Positions 24,485 through 32,123 of a DNA stretch of 64,000 nt are shown in pieces. The notes under the pieces are model-generated. The model saw nothing but the letters and a program-made list of their open reading frames with translations. It ran no database searches and had not been told where the DNA came from. The first letter of the stretch is position 1. Every line of letters starts with the position of its first letter. The stretch comes from Leptofilum sp041748655 (GTDB lineage: Bacteria; Chloroflexota; Anaerolineae; Promineifilales; Promineifilaceae): assembly GCA_041748655.1 (NCBI GenBank), contig JBGTCV010000085.1, positions 1 to 64,000 of the forward strand. The letters are read 5' to 3'. The position numbers and the translations under genes are program-made.

Positions 24485-25204
24485 ATGAACCGAGAATATC
24501 ACCGTTGGTACAGCCCTGCCCTGGGGCGCGATATGGAACTACTGGTTTTTGGCCACAGCGGGGCCAAGGCACTGGTGTTTCCTACCTCTAAAGGCCGTTT
24601 TTATGAATGGGAAGACCGGGGCATGATACAGCTGCTGGGGCACCATATCAGCCAGGGATGGCTGCAAGTTTACTGCGTAGACAGCGTCGATGCGGAAAGC
24701 TGGTATGCCCATTGGAAGCATCCCGGCGCTCGCGCCTGGCGGCAGGTGGAGTACGAAAACTACCTGGTTAACGAACTGCTGCCGCTGGCATGGCAAAAGA
24801 ACCCGAACCCGTTTCTGATTACCATTGGGGCCAGCTTTGGCGCTTACCATGCCGTGAACCTGGCGCTGCGCCGCCCAGACCTGGTCAGCCGCACCATTGG
24901 CCTGAGCGGCATCTACGACATCTCGCGTTGGGCCGATGGGCACGGCGGCGGCCATATTTACGCCAATAATCCGTGCGTCTACATTCCAAATGAACATGAT
25001 TGGCGGCGGCTGGAAGCGCTGCGGCGGCTGGACATTATTCTGGCTGTGGGGCAGGATGACGGGCTGCGGGCCAACAATGAGCAGCTGTCGGCGGCGCTGT
25101 GGCAGAAGGGCATTGGCAATGCGCTGCGCATCTGGGACGGCTGGAGCCACGATTGGCCATATTGGGAACAGATGCTGCTGACATATATTGGGGGGCATGA
25201 TTAG
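24485..25204 (+). CDS. COG4947-type alpha/beta-hydrolase (predicted esterase)
   Basis: I choose ATG 24485 (MNREYHRW), which has AGGAAGAG upstream. The 239-residue product is an alpha/beta-hydrolase of the esterase-D/Fes-like class. The nucleophile elbow is GASFGA (Ser about 122), a FPTSKGRFYEWEDRGM segment near 33-48 is typical of this family, and a late His lies in WSHDWPYW. It is cytoplasmic, with no signal peptide. It is followed by two ATP-grasp ligases on the same strand. Comparative work on amidoligases has noted such esterase plus double ATP-grasp neighbourhoods, where the hydrolase is thought to process or release a peptide-like product. Confidence 0.82.
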   Translation: MNREYHRWYSPALGRDMELLVFGHSGAKALVFPTSKGRFYEWEDRGMIQLLGHHISQGWLQVYCVDSVDAESWYAHWKHPGARAWRQVEYENYLVNELLPLAWQKNPNPFLITIGASFGAYHAVNLALRRPDLVSRTIGLSGIYDISRWADGHGGGHIYANNPCVYIPNEHDWRRLEALRRLDIILAVGQDDGLRANNEQLSAALWQKGIGNALRIWDGWSHDWPYWEQMLLTYIGGHD

Positions 25205-25209
25205 AAAAA

Positions 25210-25275
25210 GTGGCTGGGGTTAGTGGCTAGTGGCTGGTTACAAACGGTTGCCAACCAGCCACTAACCCGCTAGCA
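25210..25275. repeat. Intergenic inverted repeat of GTGGCTGG/TTAGTGGCTAG words
   Basis: GGTTAGTGGCTAGTGGCTGGTT is mirrored after a short loop by AACCAGCCACTAACC. It lies between the esterase and the ATP-grasp gene and has no T-run. It belongs to the stuttered-word class seen throughout the window. Confidence 0.7.
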
Positions 25276-25298
25276 AACTAAAACAAGGAGAGGGCTGC

Positions 25299-26216
25299 AT
25301 GACAAAAAAGATTGGCTTGATGGTGGGGATGGAGTGGTCCTGGCCACCGGCGTTTATGGAGGAAGTAAACGGCCGTAACCAGGGTGTCATCGCTGAATTT
25401 GTGACGGTGGGCGGTACCCAGATGGACGCGCCGTGTGAGTATGACGTCATTATTGACCGGATTTCGCACGAGGTGCCCTATTATCGCTCCCACTTGAAGA
25501 ATGCGATGCTGCAAGGCACCCACGTGATCAACAACCCATTTATGTGGACGGCCGACGACAAATTTTTTGGCGCGTCGTTGATTACCAAATTGGGATTGGC
25601 CAGCCCCAAAACGGCCGCTTTGCCCAACAAAGAGTACATCCCCGGCATCGACCACGGCAAAAGTTTACGCAACCTCGCCTTCCCCATGCCGTGGCAAGAT
25701 TTGGTAGAGTACGTTGGCGGCTTTCCTTGTATTCTCAAAGACGCTCACGGCGGCGGCTGGAAAGAGGTGTACGTTTGCCATAATATGGAAGAGCTATACC
25801 GCAACTATGACCAGTCTGGCCTGTTGACGATGGTGCTGCAAGAGTTCATCCAGTGGGATAATTACATCCGCTGCATGGTGCTGGGGCAGGAAGATGTGCT
25901 GGTGATGAATTATGATCCCAACACGCGCCAATACAGCCACCCGAACCTGTCGCCGGAACTGCACGCACGGATTGTGGCAGACTGCCAGACGCTGTGCCGC
26001 GCCTTTGGCTACGACATGAACACCTGCGAATTTGCCGTGCGCGACGGCGTCCCTTACGCCATCGACTTTATGAACCCGGCCCCAGACATGGACGTAAACT
26101 CGCTGGGGTATGAATTCCACCGCTGGTGCGTGGAGCATATGGCGGATTTGTGCATTGGCCTGGCGCTGGAACCAAAGCCGCAGGTGCGCGAAATGCGCTG
26201 GAGCGGGTTGTTTTAG
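25299..26216 (+). CDS. ATP-grasp ligase (RimK-like)
   Basis: The 305-residue cytoplasmic protein starts with ATG 25299 behind AAGGAG. The ATP-grasp features are a central ATP-binding strand pair around GGFPCILKDAHGGGWKEV (about residues 140-157, with the glycine-rich flexible loop), an ExF strand LTMVLQEFIQW, and the metal-binding end GVPYAIDFMNPAPDMDVN, where Asp and Asn ligands fit the family (usually E..N). The fold joins a carboxylate, activated as acyl-phosphate, to an amine. Its neighbours, an esterase and a circularly permuted ATP-grasp enzyme, suggest a small pathway that builds a peptide-like or amide metabolite. The substrate is unknown. Confidence 0.82.
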   Translation: MTKKIGLMVGMEWSWPPAFMEEVNGRNQGVIAEFVTVGGTQMDAPCEYDVIIDRISHEVPYYRSHLKNAMLQGTHVINNPFMWTADDKFFGASLITKLGLASPKTAALPNKEYIPGIDHGKSLRNLAFPMPWQDLVEYVGGFPCILKDAHGGGWKEVYVCHNMEELYRNYDQSGLLTMVLQEFIQWDNYIRCMVLGQEDVLVMNYDPNTRQYSHPNLSPELHARIVADCQTLCRAFGYDMNTCEFAVRDGVPYAIDFMNPAPDMDVNSLGYEFHRWCVEHMADLCIGLALEPKPQVREMRWSGLF

Positions 26217-26225
26217 GTTGCAAAA

Positions 26226-26304
26226 CCAACCCCCACCCTAACCCTCCCCCTTAGAGGGGGAGGGAATTTGCTCCCTCTCCCTGTGGGAGAGGGCTGGGGT
26301 GAGG
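26226..26304. repeat. ~80-bp two-hairpin element, intergenic copy
   Basis: It holds CCCTCCCCCTTAGAGGGGGAGGG and CTCCCTCTCCCTGTGGGAGAGGG hairpins in order, ending GGGGTGAGGA. It is the same element as at 8724-8803 and 33389-33470, here between the two ATP-grasp genes where such elements are usual. Confidence 0.85.
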
Positions 26305-26331
26305 ATAAATCTTGAGCAGTAGGGTGAGGAG

Positions 26332-27681
26332 ATGGCATTGAAGGAAGCAATACGAACCTACCATGATTTGTTGACTGATGAGCTGGCGGCGGAGTCGCAG
26401 GGGCAGTTGGATGATCAGATGGCGCAGCGGGGGCTGTATTTTGGGGAACGGCCGTTATGCACCGTGCTCCGTCCTCGTTTTTTAACCCCAGACCAATACA
26501 TCTTTTTGCGCAAGTCGATCCAGCCGCTGCTGCGGGCCTTCGAGAAAATCTCTGAGCTGGCGGTGGACGATGCCGCCTTTTGCGCCCAGTTTGGCCTGCT
26601 GGATTGGGAAGAAGAGCTGATTCAGCACGAGCCGAAATATAAAGGGCATACCCCGCTCACCCGGCTGGACGCCTTTTACGTCACCGACAACAGCGAGCTG
26701 AAGTTTACGGAGTATAACGCGGAAGTGCCCGCCGCTTCGGCCTACAATGACGTGCTGAACGAGGTGTTTTATGGCCTGCCGGTGATGGGGGAGTTTTTGC
26801 AGCAATATGCGGTACGGCCGTTGCCCACCCGGCACAGCGTTTTGCACGTTCTTTTAGACGCTTACCGACAGGCAGGCGGCACGGGTCGTCCCCAAATTGG
26901 CATTCTGGATTGGCACGATGTGCCCACCCGCAGCGAGTTTGAGCTGTTCACCCAATATTTTGCCTCGCAGGGGTTCGACGCCAAGATTGTGGATCCGCGT
27001 GAGGTGGTGTATGAAAACGGCCGTCTCCACCACGAAGGGTTTGAGATCGACATCATCTACAAGCGAGTGCTCATTACCGAGCTGATCGAGCGGGGCGGCC
27101 TGGAGCAGCCGGTGGTGCGCGCCGTGCGCGACGGCAATGTCTGCATGGTGAACCCGTTCCGCTGCAAAATCCTGTACAAAAAGATGAGCCTGGCGGTGTT
27201 GAGCGACGAGCGGAATGCCCATCTGTTTGATAAGGGAGAAACGGCCGTTATCCACAACCACATCCCCTGGACCCGCACCGTGGAAGAGCGCAAAACGATG
27301 TACGGCGGCCTGCCAGTGGACCTCATCCCGTTCATCCACAAATACAAAGACCAGCTGGTGCTGAAGCCCAACGACGATTACGGCGGGCACGGCATTGTGC
27401 TTGGCTGGCAAACCAACGCCGGCGGCTGGGAACAGGCGGTGCAAAATGCCCTGGAGCAGCCCTTCATTGTGCAGGAGCGGGTGGTGATTCCAGAGGAGCC
27501 GTACCCCAGCCTGGTGGACGGCCGTTTGCAAATCTACAACCGCATGTTAGACACCGCCCCCTTCATCTTCCACGGCAACTACGTCGATGGCTGCCTGACG
27601 CGCCTCTCGACTGACCCGCTGCTCAACGTTTCCGCCGGAGGCGGCTCCACCGTGCCGACCTTCGTTGTGGAAAAAAGATAG
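26332..27681 (+). CDS. Circularly permuted ATP-grasp ligase
   Basis: This 449-residue protein matches the circularly permuted type 2 ATP-grasp class. It has ELKFTEYNAEVPAA (about 127-140, the metal-binding E..N segment placed before the ATP-binding part), HDVPTRSEFE near 198-207, NPFRCKILYKKM near 278-289, and LVLKPNDDYGGHGI near 344-357. The closing DGCLTRLSTDPLLNVSAGGG resembles the conserved end of this family. It lies 115 bases after the RimK-like ligase, with the two-hairpin repeat between, and 3 bases before a membrane protein gene. It probably acts in series with the first ligase on the same product. The substrate is unknown. Confidence 0.82.
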   Translation: MALKEAIRTYHDLLTDELAAESQGQLDDQMAQRGLYFGERPLCTVLRPRFLTPDQYIFLRKSIQPLLRAFEKISELAVDDAAFCAQFGLLDWEEELIQHEPKYKGHTPLTRLDAFYVTDNSELKFTEYNAEVPAASAYNDVLNEVFYGLPVMGEFLQQYAVRPLPTRHSVLHVLLDAYRQAGGTGRPQIGILDWHDVPTRSEFELFTQYFASQGFDAKIVDPREVVYENGRLHHEGFEIDIIYKRVLITELIERGGLEQPVVRAVRDGNVCMVNPFRCKILYKKMSLAVLSDERNAHLFDKGETAVIHNHIPWTRTVEERKTMYGGLPVDLIPFIHKYKDQLVLKPNDDYGGHGIVLGWQTNAGGWEQAVQNALEQPFIVQERVVIPEEPYPSLVDGRLQIYNRMLDTAPFIFHGNYVDGCLTRLSTDPLLNVSAGGGSTVPTFVVEKR

Positions 27682-27684
27682 AAT

Positions 27685-28962
27685 ATGAAGCAGAACCCAC
27701 CCATTGATCTGCTCCTACTGCTTGTCCTGATTCCGGCGCAAATTGAGCTTTTCTCTTTTGGTGATTATTTCCTCATCATCGCGCTGCTGCTGTATACGGC
27801 GCTAACCATCTGGCAGCCGTTGGCCGATTTAGAGACGCTGCCCGCTCGTTTTGGGGCACAGCGTCTTTCTTTTTTGCTTCGTCTTGCCCTGCTCTGGCTC
27901 ATTTTATTAATCACCCCCATTGCCGTGACGCTGCAAAATATAGAGACCCGTCTCCAGGCTGAGGCTGGCCTGGGCGATACGGTAGAAGCGTTTTCACAAA
28001 TTCACGACGGAGCCATCCAGGTTGAGATGGCCGTGGATTATCTCTCGGCGGGCATCAACCCGTACACCGCTACCTACAACCATCCTGTGATGGAGATGTG
28101 GCTGCTTCAGGTGGAGGTGAACCCGGCCACTGAGCATCTGGTTTACTTGCCGGGCTTGCTGCTGCTGACGCTGCCGTTTGAATGGGCCATAACAGCCGTA
28201 TTGGGCTTTTACGATCAGCGGCTGCTGTACCTGCTGGCCTTTGTGCTACTGGTGCTGCTGCTGCCCACCATTGCCCGCAAACCGACCCACAAGCTGGCCC
28301 TGATTGTGGGCATTGGCCTCAACCCGTGGCTCACCCAGCCCGTTGTCTGGGGTATGAATGATGTTCTGGTGCTGCTCGGCTTGCTGCTGGCCGCCCTGCT
28401 GCTGCAAAAAAAGCAGCCCCTCTGGGCCGCCGCCGTGCTGGGGCTGGCCTGCACCCTGAAGCAGAGCGCCTGGCTAGCGGTGCCGTTCTTCCTGCTAGCC
28501 ATCTACCAGGCTGCGCCGCCAGAAAAACGGTGGAAATGGGTGGGAACGGCCGCTGCCCTCATCGGCCTGATCATGGCGCTGGTGGTGGGGCCGTTTGCCC
28601 TGTGGAACCTGCCCGCCTTCATGGATGACACCTTTGCTTACGCCAGCGGCACCGCCCAAACGCTCAACTACCCTATTCGCGGCTACACCATTGGCCGCCT
28701 CCTGGTCGTTTTTGAGCAGGTTTCATCGGATCTCGACTATTACCCATTTTGGATTTGGCAGCTGTCGGTTGGCTTGCCCGTTTTTGCCCTCTGCCTGTAT
28801 TATCAATGGCGGCAGCGCACCCTGGCAGCCATGTTTCTGGCAGCTAGCCTCTTTATTTTTACATTGGGCTTCGTTTCTCGCTTTTTTCAGGATAACTACG
28901 TGGGGTTCATTACTGCGCTGGCTTTTCTGGGGCTTTTTCCCACTTTTACAGATGAGACGTAA
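27685..28962 (+). CDS. Polytopic GT-C-like membrane protein
   Basis: The 425-residue protein has about ten transmembrane segments. An extracytoplasmic loop after the second or third helix (QIHDGAIQVEMAVDYLSAGINPYTATY, about residues 110-135) holds acidic residues and a GINPY motif, as in GT87-like mannosyltransferases that use polyprenyl-phosphate sugars. Other aromatic loops (VVWGMNDVLV, KQSAWLAVP) also fit the GT-C class. It starts 3 bases after the ATP-grasp stop codon, so translation is likely coupled. This places a lipid-linked sugar step beside the ligases, or it is a separate surface-glycan function. No exact family could be fixed. Confidence 0.7.
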   Translation: MKQNPPIDLLLLLVLIPAQIELFSFGDYFLIIALLLYTALTIWQPLADLETLPARFGAQRLSFLLRLALLWLILLITPIAVTLQNIETRLQAEAGLGDTVEAFSQIHDGAIQVEMAVDYLSAGINPYTATYNHPVMEMWLLQVEVNPATEHLVYLPGLLLLTLPFEWAITAVLGFYDQRLLYLLAFVLLVLLLPTIARKPTHKLALIVGIGLNPWLTQPVVWGMNDVLVLLGLLLAALLLQKKQPLWAAAVLGLACTLKQSAWLAVPFFLLAIYQAAPPEKRWKWVGTAAALIGLIMALVVGPFALWNLPAFMDDTFAYASGTAQTLNYPIRGYTIGRLLVVFEQVSSDLDYYPFWIWQLSVGLPVFALCLYYQWRQRTLAAMFLAASLFIFTLGFVSRFFQDNYVGFITALAFLGLFPTFTDET

Positions 28963-28966
28963 CCGT

Positions 28967-30460
28967 ATGAAAGAGAACACTGTTTCCTCAAAGCATCAAT
29001 GGCTGCTGCCTTCGGTTAGCGTGCTGGTTTTTGTGCTTATCTTTTGGGTCAGCCTCTATTTTATGCCCCAGATGATGAATGGGGATGGGGATTTGGGGCG
29101 GCACATTACGCTGGGGAATTACATTCTGGATCAGCGAACCATCCCCACCACCGATCTTTTTTCCCACACCATGCAGGGGACGTTTATGGTGCCCCATGAA
29201 TGGCTCAGCCAGCTTGGCTTTGCCCTGGTTCATCGGGCGGCGGGGTTGAACGGGATTGCCTGGTTAACGGCCGTTCTCATTGCCGCCACTTATGCCATTC
29301 TCACCTTTACCCTGCAGCAGGTTGGCGTGCGGGCCTTCCTGGCGCTGGCTGGCGGGCTGTTTGGCTCCGTGGTGGGCGCGATTCACACCCTCACCCGTCC
29401 CCACCTCTTCACCCTGCTCTTTTTTGCCCTGGCGCTGCTCATTCTGGAAACGTACCGGCGACGAGGCAACGAGAAAACGCTGCTCTGGCTGCTGCCCCTC
29501 ATGCTGCTTTGGACAAACACCCACGGCGCGTTTATCATCGCCTTTGTGATGACCCTGCTCTATGCCCTGGGTGCTTTGCTAGAGAAACAGCTGCGCCCCG
29601 CTCTGGCCCTGCTGGTCACGCTCATCTTGCTGGTGCTTACCTCGCTGCTCAACCCGGTTGGCTCCGCTTTGCTGGCCAACAGCTTTGGCTATTTGCAGGA
29701 AGATTTTTTGGTGAACATCACCAACGAATACCGCAGCCCCAACTTTCACCAGGTCAGCGCCTGGCCATTTGCCGCGCTGCTGCTGGGGTCGCTGGGCTTT
29801 GCCTGGCTGTCTGGGCGGCGCTTGCGCTGGACGCCCCTGATTACCCTGCTGGTCTGGTCTGCCTTTGCCCTCTATTCGGCGCGGAACATTCCGCTGTACG
29901 GGCTGGTGGCGGTGGCGCTGCTGCTGCCGGAGATCGACGGCTGGCTGGATGAAATGTGGCCGCGCCTGGGCCGGTTTCTCACCAGCACAGACGTGGCGTC
30001 GCGGGGAACCTGGGGCTGGATGTGGGCCGTGGTGGCGCTGGTGGCGCTGGTGGCAATAATGGTAGCCCAGGCCAACGGGGCAAAGACGGACCTGTTTGGC
30101 ATGGGCAACAATTTTAGCGACAAAATGTTTCCCATCGCGGCCATCGACGCGGTGCAGGCTGATTTGCCAGAAGGGCGCATGTTTAACGAATTTCATTGGG
30201 GTGGCTATCTGCTTTACCGGCTTTGGCCAGAGAAGGAGGTGTTTATTGATGCCCAAACCGATTTTTACGGCGAGGCGTTGACGCGCCAGTTTTTACAGAT
30301 TGCGAATGCGGAGCCGGGTTGGGAAGCGGCGCTGACCCGGTATGAGGTGGCCTGGATTATTTTGCCGCCGACCCGTCCTCTGGCCGCCTGGCTGGCGCAG
30401 TCGGGGGCGTGGCAGGAGCTGTATCGGGATGAAACGGCCGTTATCTGGCTGAAAAATTGA
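28967..30460 (+). CDS. Polytopic membrane protein, GT-C-like with C-terminal domain
   Basis: The most likely start is ATG 28967, 4 bases after the preceding stop codon; an overlapping ATG at 28952 is also in frame. The 497-residue product has about ten helices. The first loop contains MNGDGDLGRHITLGNYI, with acidic residues and a histidine, as in GT-C/PMT-like enzymes, and a HEWLSQ motif follows. The last 115 residues form a soluble domain (EGRMFNEFHWGGYLLYR...VFIDAQTDFYGEAL) seen in other predicted Chloroflexota and cyanobacterial membrane transferases. It is the last gene of the tight run that begins with the esterase. Substrates are unknown. Confidence 0.7.
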   Translation: MKENTVSSKHQWLLPSVSVLVFVLIFWVSLYFMPQMMNGDGDLGRHITLGNYILDQRTIPTTDLFSHTMQGTFMVPHEWLSQLGFALVHRAAGLNGIAWLTAVLIAATYAILTFTLQQVGVRAFLALAGGLFGSVVGAIHTLTRPHLFTLLFFALALLILETYRRRGNEKTLLWLLPLMLLWTNTHGAFIIAFVMTLLYALGALLEKQLRPALALLVTLILLVLTSLLNPVGSALLANSFGYLQEDFLVNITNEYRSPNFHQVSAWPFAALLLGSLGFAWLSGRRLRWTPLITLLVWSAFALYSARNIPLYGLVAVALLLPEIDGWLDEMWPRLGRFLTSTDVASRGTWGWMWAVVALVALVAIMVAQANGAKTDLFGMGNNFSDKMFPIAAIDAVQADLPEGRMFNEFHWGGYLLYRLWPEKEVFIDAQTDFYGEALTRQFLQIANAEPGWEAALTRYEVAWIILPPTRPLAAWLAQSGAWQELYRDETAVIWLKN

Positions 30461-30497
30461 GCGGAATAGCCTGAGAGGATAATGATCAATAATTGAT

Positions 30498-30553
30498 TTC
30501 ACCGCAAAAAACGCAAAGAGAAAAGACCTTTGCACCCTTTGCGGTGAAATTCT
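30498..30553. repeat. Intergenic inverted repeat ACCGCAAAAAACGCAAAG
   Basis: TTTCACCGCAAAAAACGCAAAG is mirrored by CTTTGCACCCTTTGCGGTGAAA, with the loop GAGAAAAGAC. It belongs to the CGCAGAG/CGCAAAG word family. Confidence 0.75.
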
Positions 30554-30574
30554 GCTCAAATAGACAGGTGAAAT

Positions 30575-30925
30575 ATGACCATAGATGAAGAAATTGAAAG
30601 AGCCTTAATCCAGATGTTTGCCCAGGCGCACGCCCACTTTGGCAACGTGATGAAAGGGTACTGGTTTTACGAGCTGGACAGCTGCCCCGGCTGCGGCCGT
30701 CCCGTGGATGCAATGCGCTACAAAGGCAAGGAAGCGCTCTCAATGAATGCGTACATCTACCGCAAGCGGGGTGTCCTGATTGGTTACCTGCTGTGCAACC
30801 GCTGCGCCAACGAAACTCACCGTTCGGCCCAGAAGCGGCCCGGCGTGCAGATTGCCCGGCACGACATCATCGAGAAAACCTTGGGCGAAGCTTACGAAGC
30901 TCACATGAACAAAATGGATGCGTGA
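30575..30925 (+). CDS. Small putative zinc-ribbon protein
   Basis: This is a 116-residue soluble protein. Two Cys pairs, CPGC (about 37-40) and CNRC (about 74-77), are spaced like a four-Cys zinc site. A helical N-terminus (IERALIQMFAQAHAHFG) and helical C-terminus surround the ribbon. I do not recognise the family. The stop codon TGA lies inside the 30924-30966 hairpin. The prolyl-tRNA editing-like gene follows on the same strand. Confidence 0.65.
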   Translation: MTIDEEIERALIQMFAQAHAHFGNVMKGYWFYELDSCPGCGRPVDAMRYKGKEALSMNAYIYRKRGVLIGYLLCNRCANETHRSAQKRPGVQIARHDIIEKTLGEAYEAHMNKMDA

Positions 30926-30966
30926 TGTGTGAAACGTGATTTTTCACGCATCACGTTTCACACATC
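30924..30966. repeat. Perfect 17-bp inverted repeat overlapping a stop codon
   Basis: GATGTGTGAAACGTGAT (30924-30940) pairs with ATCACGTTTCACACATC (30950-30966). The stop codon of the zinc-ribbon gene falls in the left arm. A half copy (GATGCGTGAAACGTGAAA) is at about 35611-35628. No T-run follows. Confidence 0.85.
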
Positions 30967-30981
30967 AACCCACACAACAAC

Positions 30982-31452
30982 ATGATAGAAACCCCCGTCA
31001 CTCGCGAACTCGACCAAAAACAAATCCCCTACGAGCTGTTCACCCACGATGGCCCAGTGCGCTCGCTGGAGCAAGCTGCCGCCGAGCGTAATCAGCTGCC
31101 GGTGCAGGTGGTGCGCAGCCTGCTGTTCCGCCTGGCGCAGGATGCGTTCCTGATGCTCTTGGTGGCCGGGCCGCAGCAGGTCGATTGGAAGCAGCTGCGC
31201 CGCCAGCTCGGGCAATCTCGCCTGACGATGGCCACGCCAGAGGAGCTGCGCCGCGTGACGGGGTATGAAATGGGGGCGGTGGCTCCCTTTGGCCTGCCCA
31301 CCCCTTTGCGCGTTTTGGTTGACCAATCTGTGCTGAACCAGTCGGAGATTTCGTTGGGGTCTGGGGTGCGGGGAACGGCCGTACTCATGCAAACCGCCGA
31401 TCTGCTCACCGCCCTCGGCGACGCTGTGGAGATTGTGTCACTGCTTATCTGA
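30982..31452 (+). CDS. YbaK/ProX-type aminoacyl-tRNA deacylase domain protein
   Basis: The 156-residue single-domain protein has the YbaK/ProX fold pattern: VVRSLLFRLAQD (about 42-53), a TMATPEELRRVTGYEMGAVAP segment (about 80-100) and the closing GSGVRGTAVLMQTADLL. The family hydrolyses mischarged Cys- or Ala-tRNA(Pro). One oddity is that the lysine normally found in the VVKTLLF-type motif, essential in characterised YbaK and ProX, is arginine here (VVRSLLF). Activity may be altered, or the role may differ. No clear ribosome-binding site precedes ATG 30982. Confidence 0.82.
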   Translation: MIETPVTRELDQKQIPYELFTHDGPVRSLEQAAAERNQLPVQVVRSLLFRLAQDAFLMLLVAGPQQVDWKQLRRQLGQSRLTMATPEELRRVTGYEMGAVAPFGLPTPLRVLVDQSVLNQSEISLGSGVRGTAVLMQTADLLTALGDAVEIVSLLI

Positions 31453-31526
31453 CGGCATTGGCGGCAACAGCAACCTGAGTATCGCCCCGTTATTTATCAA
31501 GTCGCTGCTTAACAGAGGAGTATCTC

Positions 31527-31913
31527 ATGGCTAAACTGGATTTAATTGGACTGGTGGTGCGAAATATGGCCGCATCGCTCGAATTTTATCGGCTGCTGGG
31601 GCTGGAAATTCCGGCCGAGATGGACAGCGAAGGACACGTGGAGGTCACGCTGCCCGGCGGCCTGCGCCTGGCCTGGGATTCGCTGGACGTGATTCTGAGC
31701 TTCAACGACGAGTGGGAAACGCCGGTGGGCCACCGCATGGGCCTCGCCTTTTTATGCGACAGCCCGGCTAATGTCGATGCGCTGTACAAAGCAGTGGTAG
31801 GCGCAGGCTACGAAGGCCACAAGCCCCCCTGGGATGCCTTCTGGGGCCAGCGCTACGCCCAGGTAAAAGACCCCGACGGCAACATCATCGATCTGTTTGC
31901 CCCATTTGCGTAG
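31527..31913 (+). CDS. VOC-family (glyoxalase/bleomycin-resistance-like) protein
   Basis: The 128-residue protein has one VOC domain made of paired beta-alpha-beta-beta-beta units. It opens LDLIGLVVRNMAASLEFYRLLGLEIP and closes YAQVKDPDGNIIDLFAPF, the usual Glu/His-metal strand region, although the second-strand metal residue is Asp/Asn-rich. Start ATG 31527 is preceded by GAGGAG. VOC proteins span lyases, dioxygenases and binding proteins, so no substrate can be named. Confidence 0.85.
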   Translation: MAKLDLIGLVVRNMAASLEFYRLLGLEIPAEMDSEGHVEVTLPGGLRLAWDSLDVILSFNDEWETPVGHRMGLAFLCDSPANVDALYKAVVGAGYEGHKPPWDAFWGQRYAQVKDPDGNIIDLFAPFA

Positions 31914-31939
31914 TAAGCATCCTCAGATACGAACAGGAA

Positions 31940-32123
31940 AAAAGCGGAACACAGAGTTTCACAGAGGAAACGCAGAGTTCCGCAGAGAGAAGCTTGTTAT
32001 CAAAGATTTCGCAGATTGGCCAGATTTCAATCTTTTCAATCTGCGAAATCTTTGATTATTCTTGCTCACTGTACAAGAATTTCACTGATAACGTACTAAT
32101 TACCAAATTACTCAATTACCCAA
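31940..32123. repeat. Composite of three stuttered repeat families
   Basis: In order: ACACAGAG/CGCAGAG words (31943-31990); an inverted repeat CAAAGATTTCGCAGATT...AATCTGCGAAATCTTTG (about 32000-32054); and ATTACCAAATTACTCAATTACCC words (32098-32128), which run into the end of the ABC transporter gene. There is no coding potential. Confidence 0.7.

Noticed and set aside
28595..28966. Upstream extension of the second GT-C-like membrane gene
   Set aside because: It overlaps the end of the preceding gene in another frame; the product only looks like a membrane protein from 28967 on.
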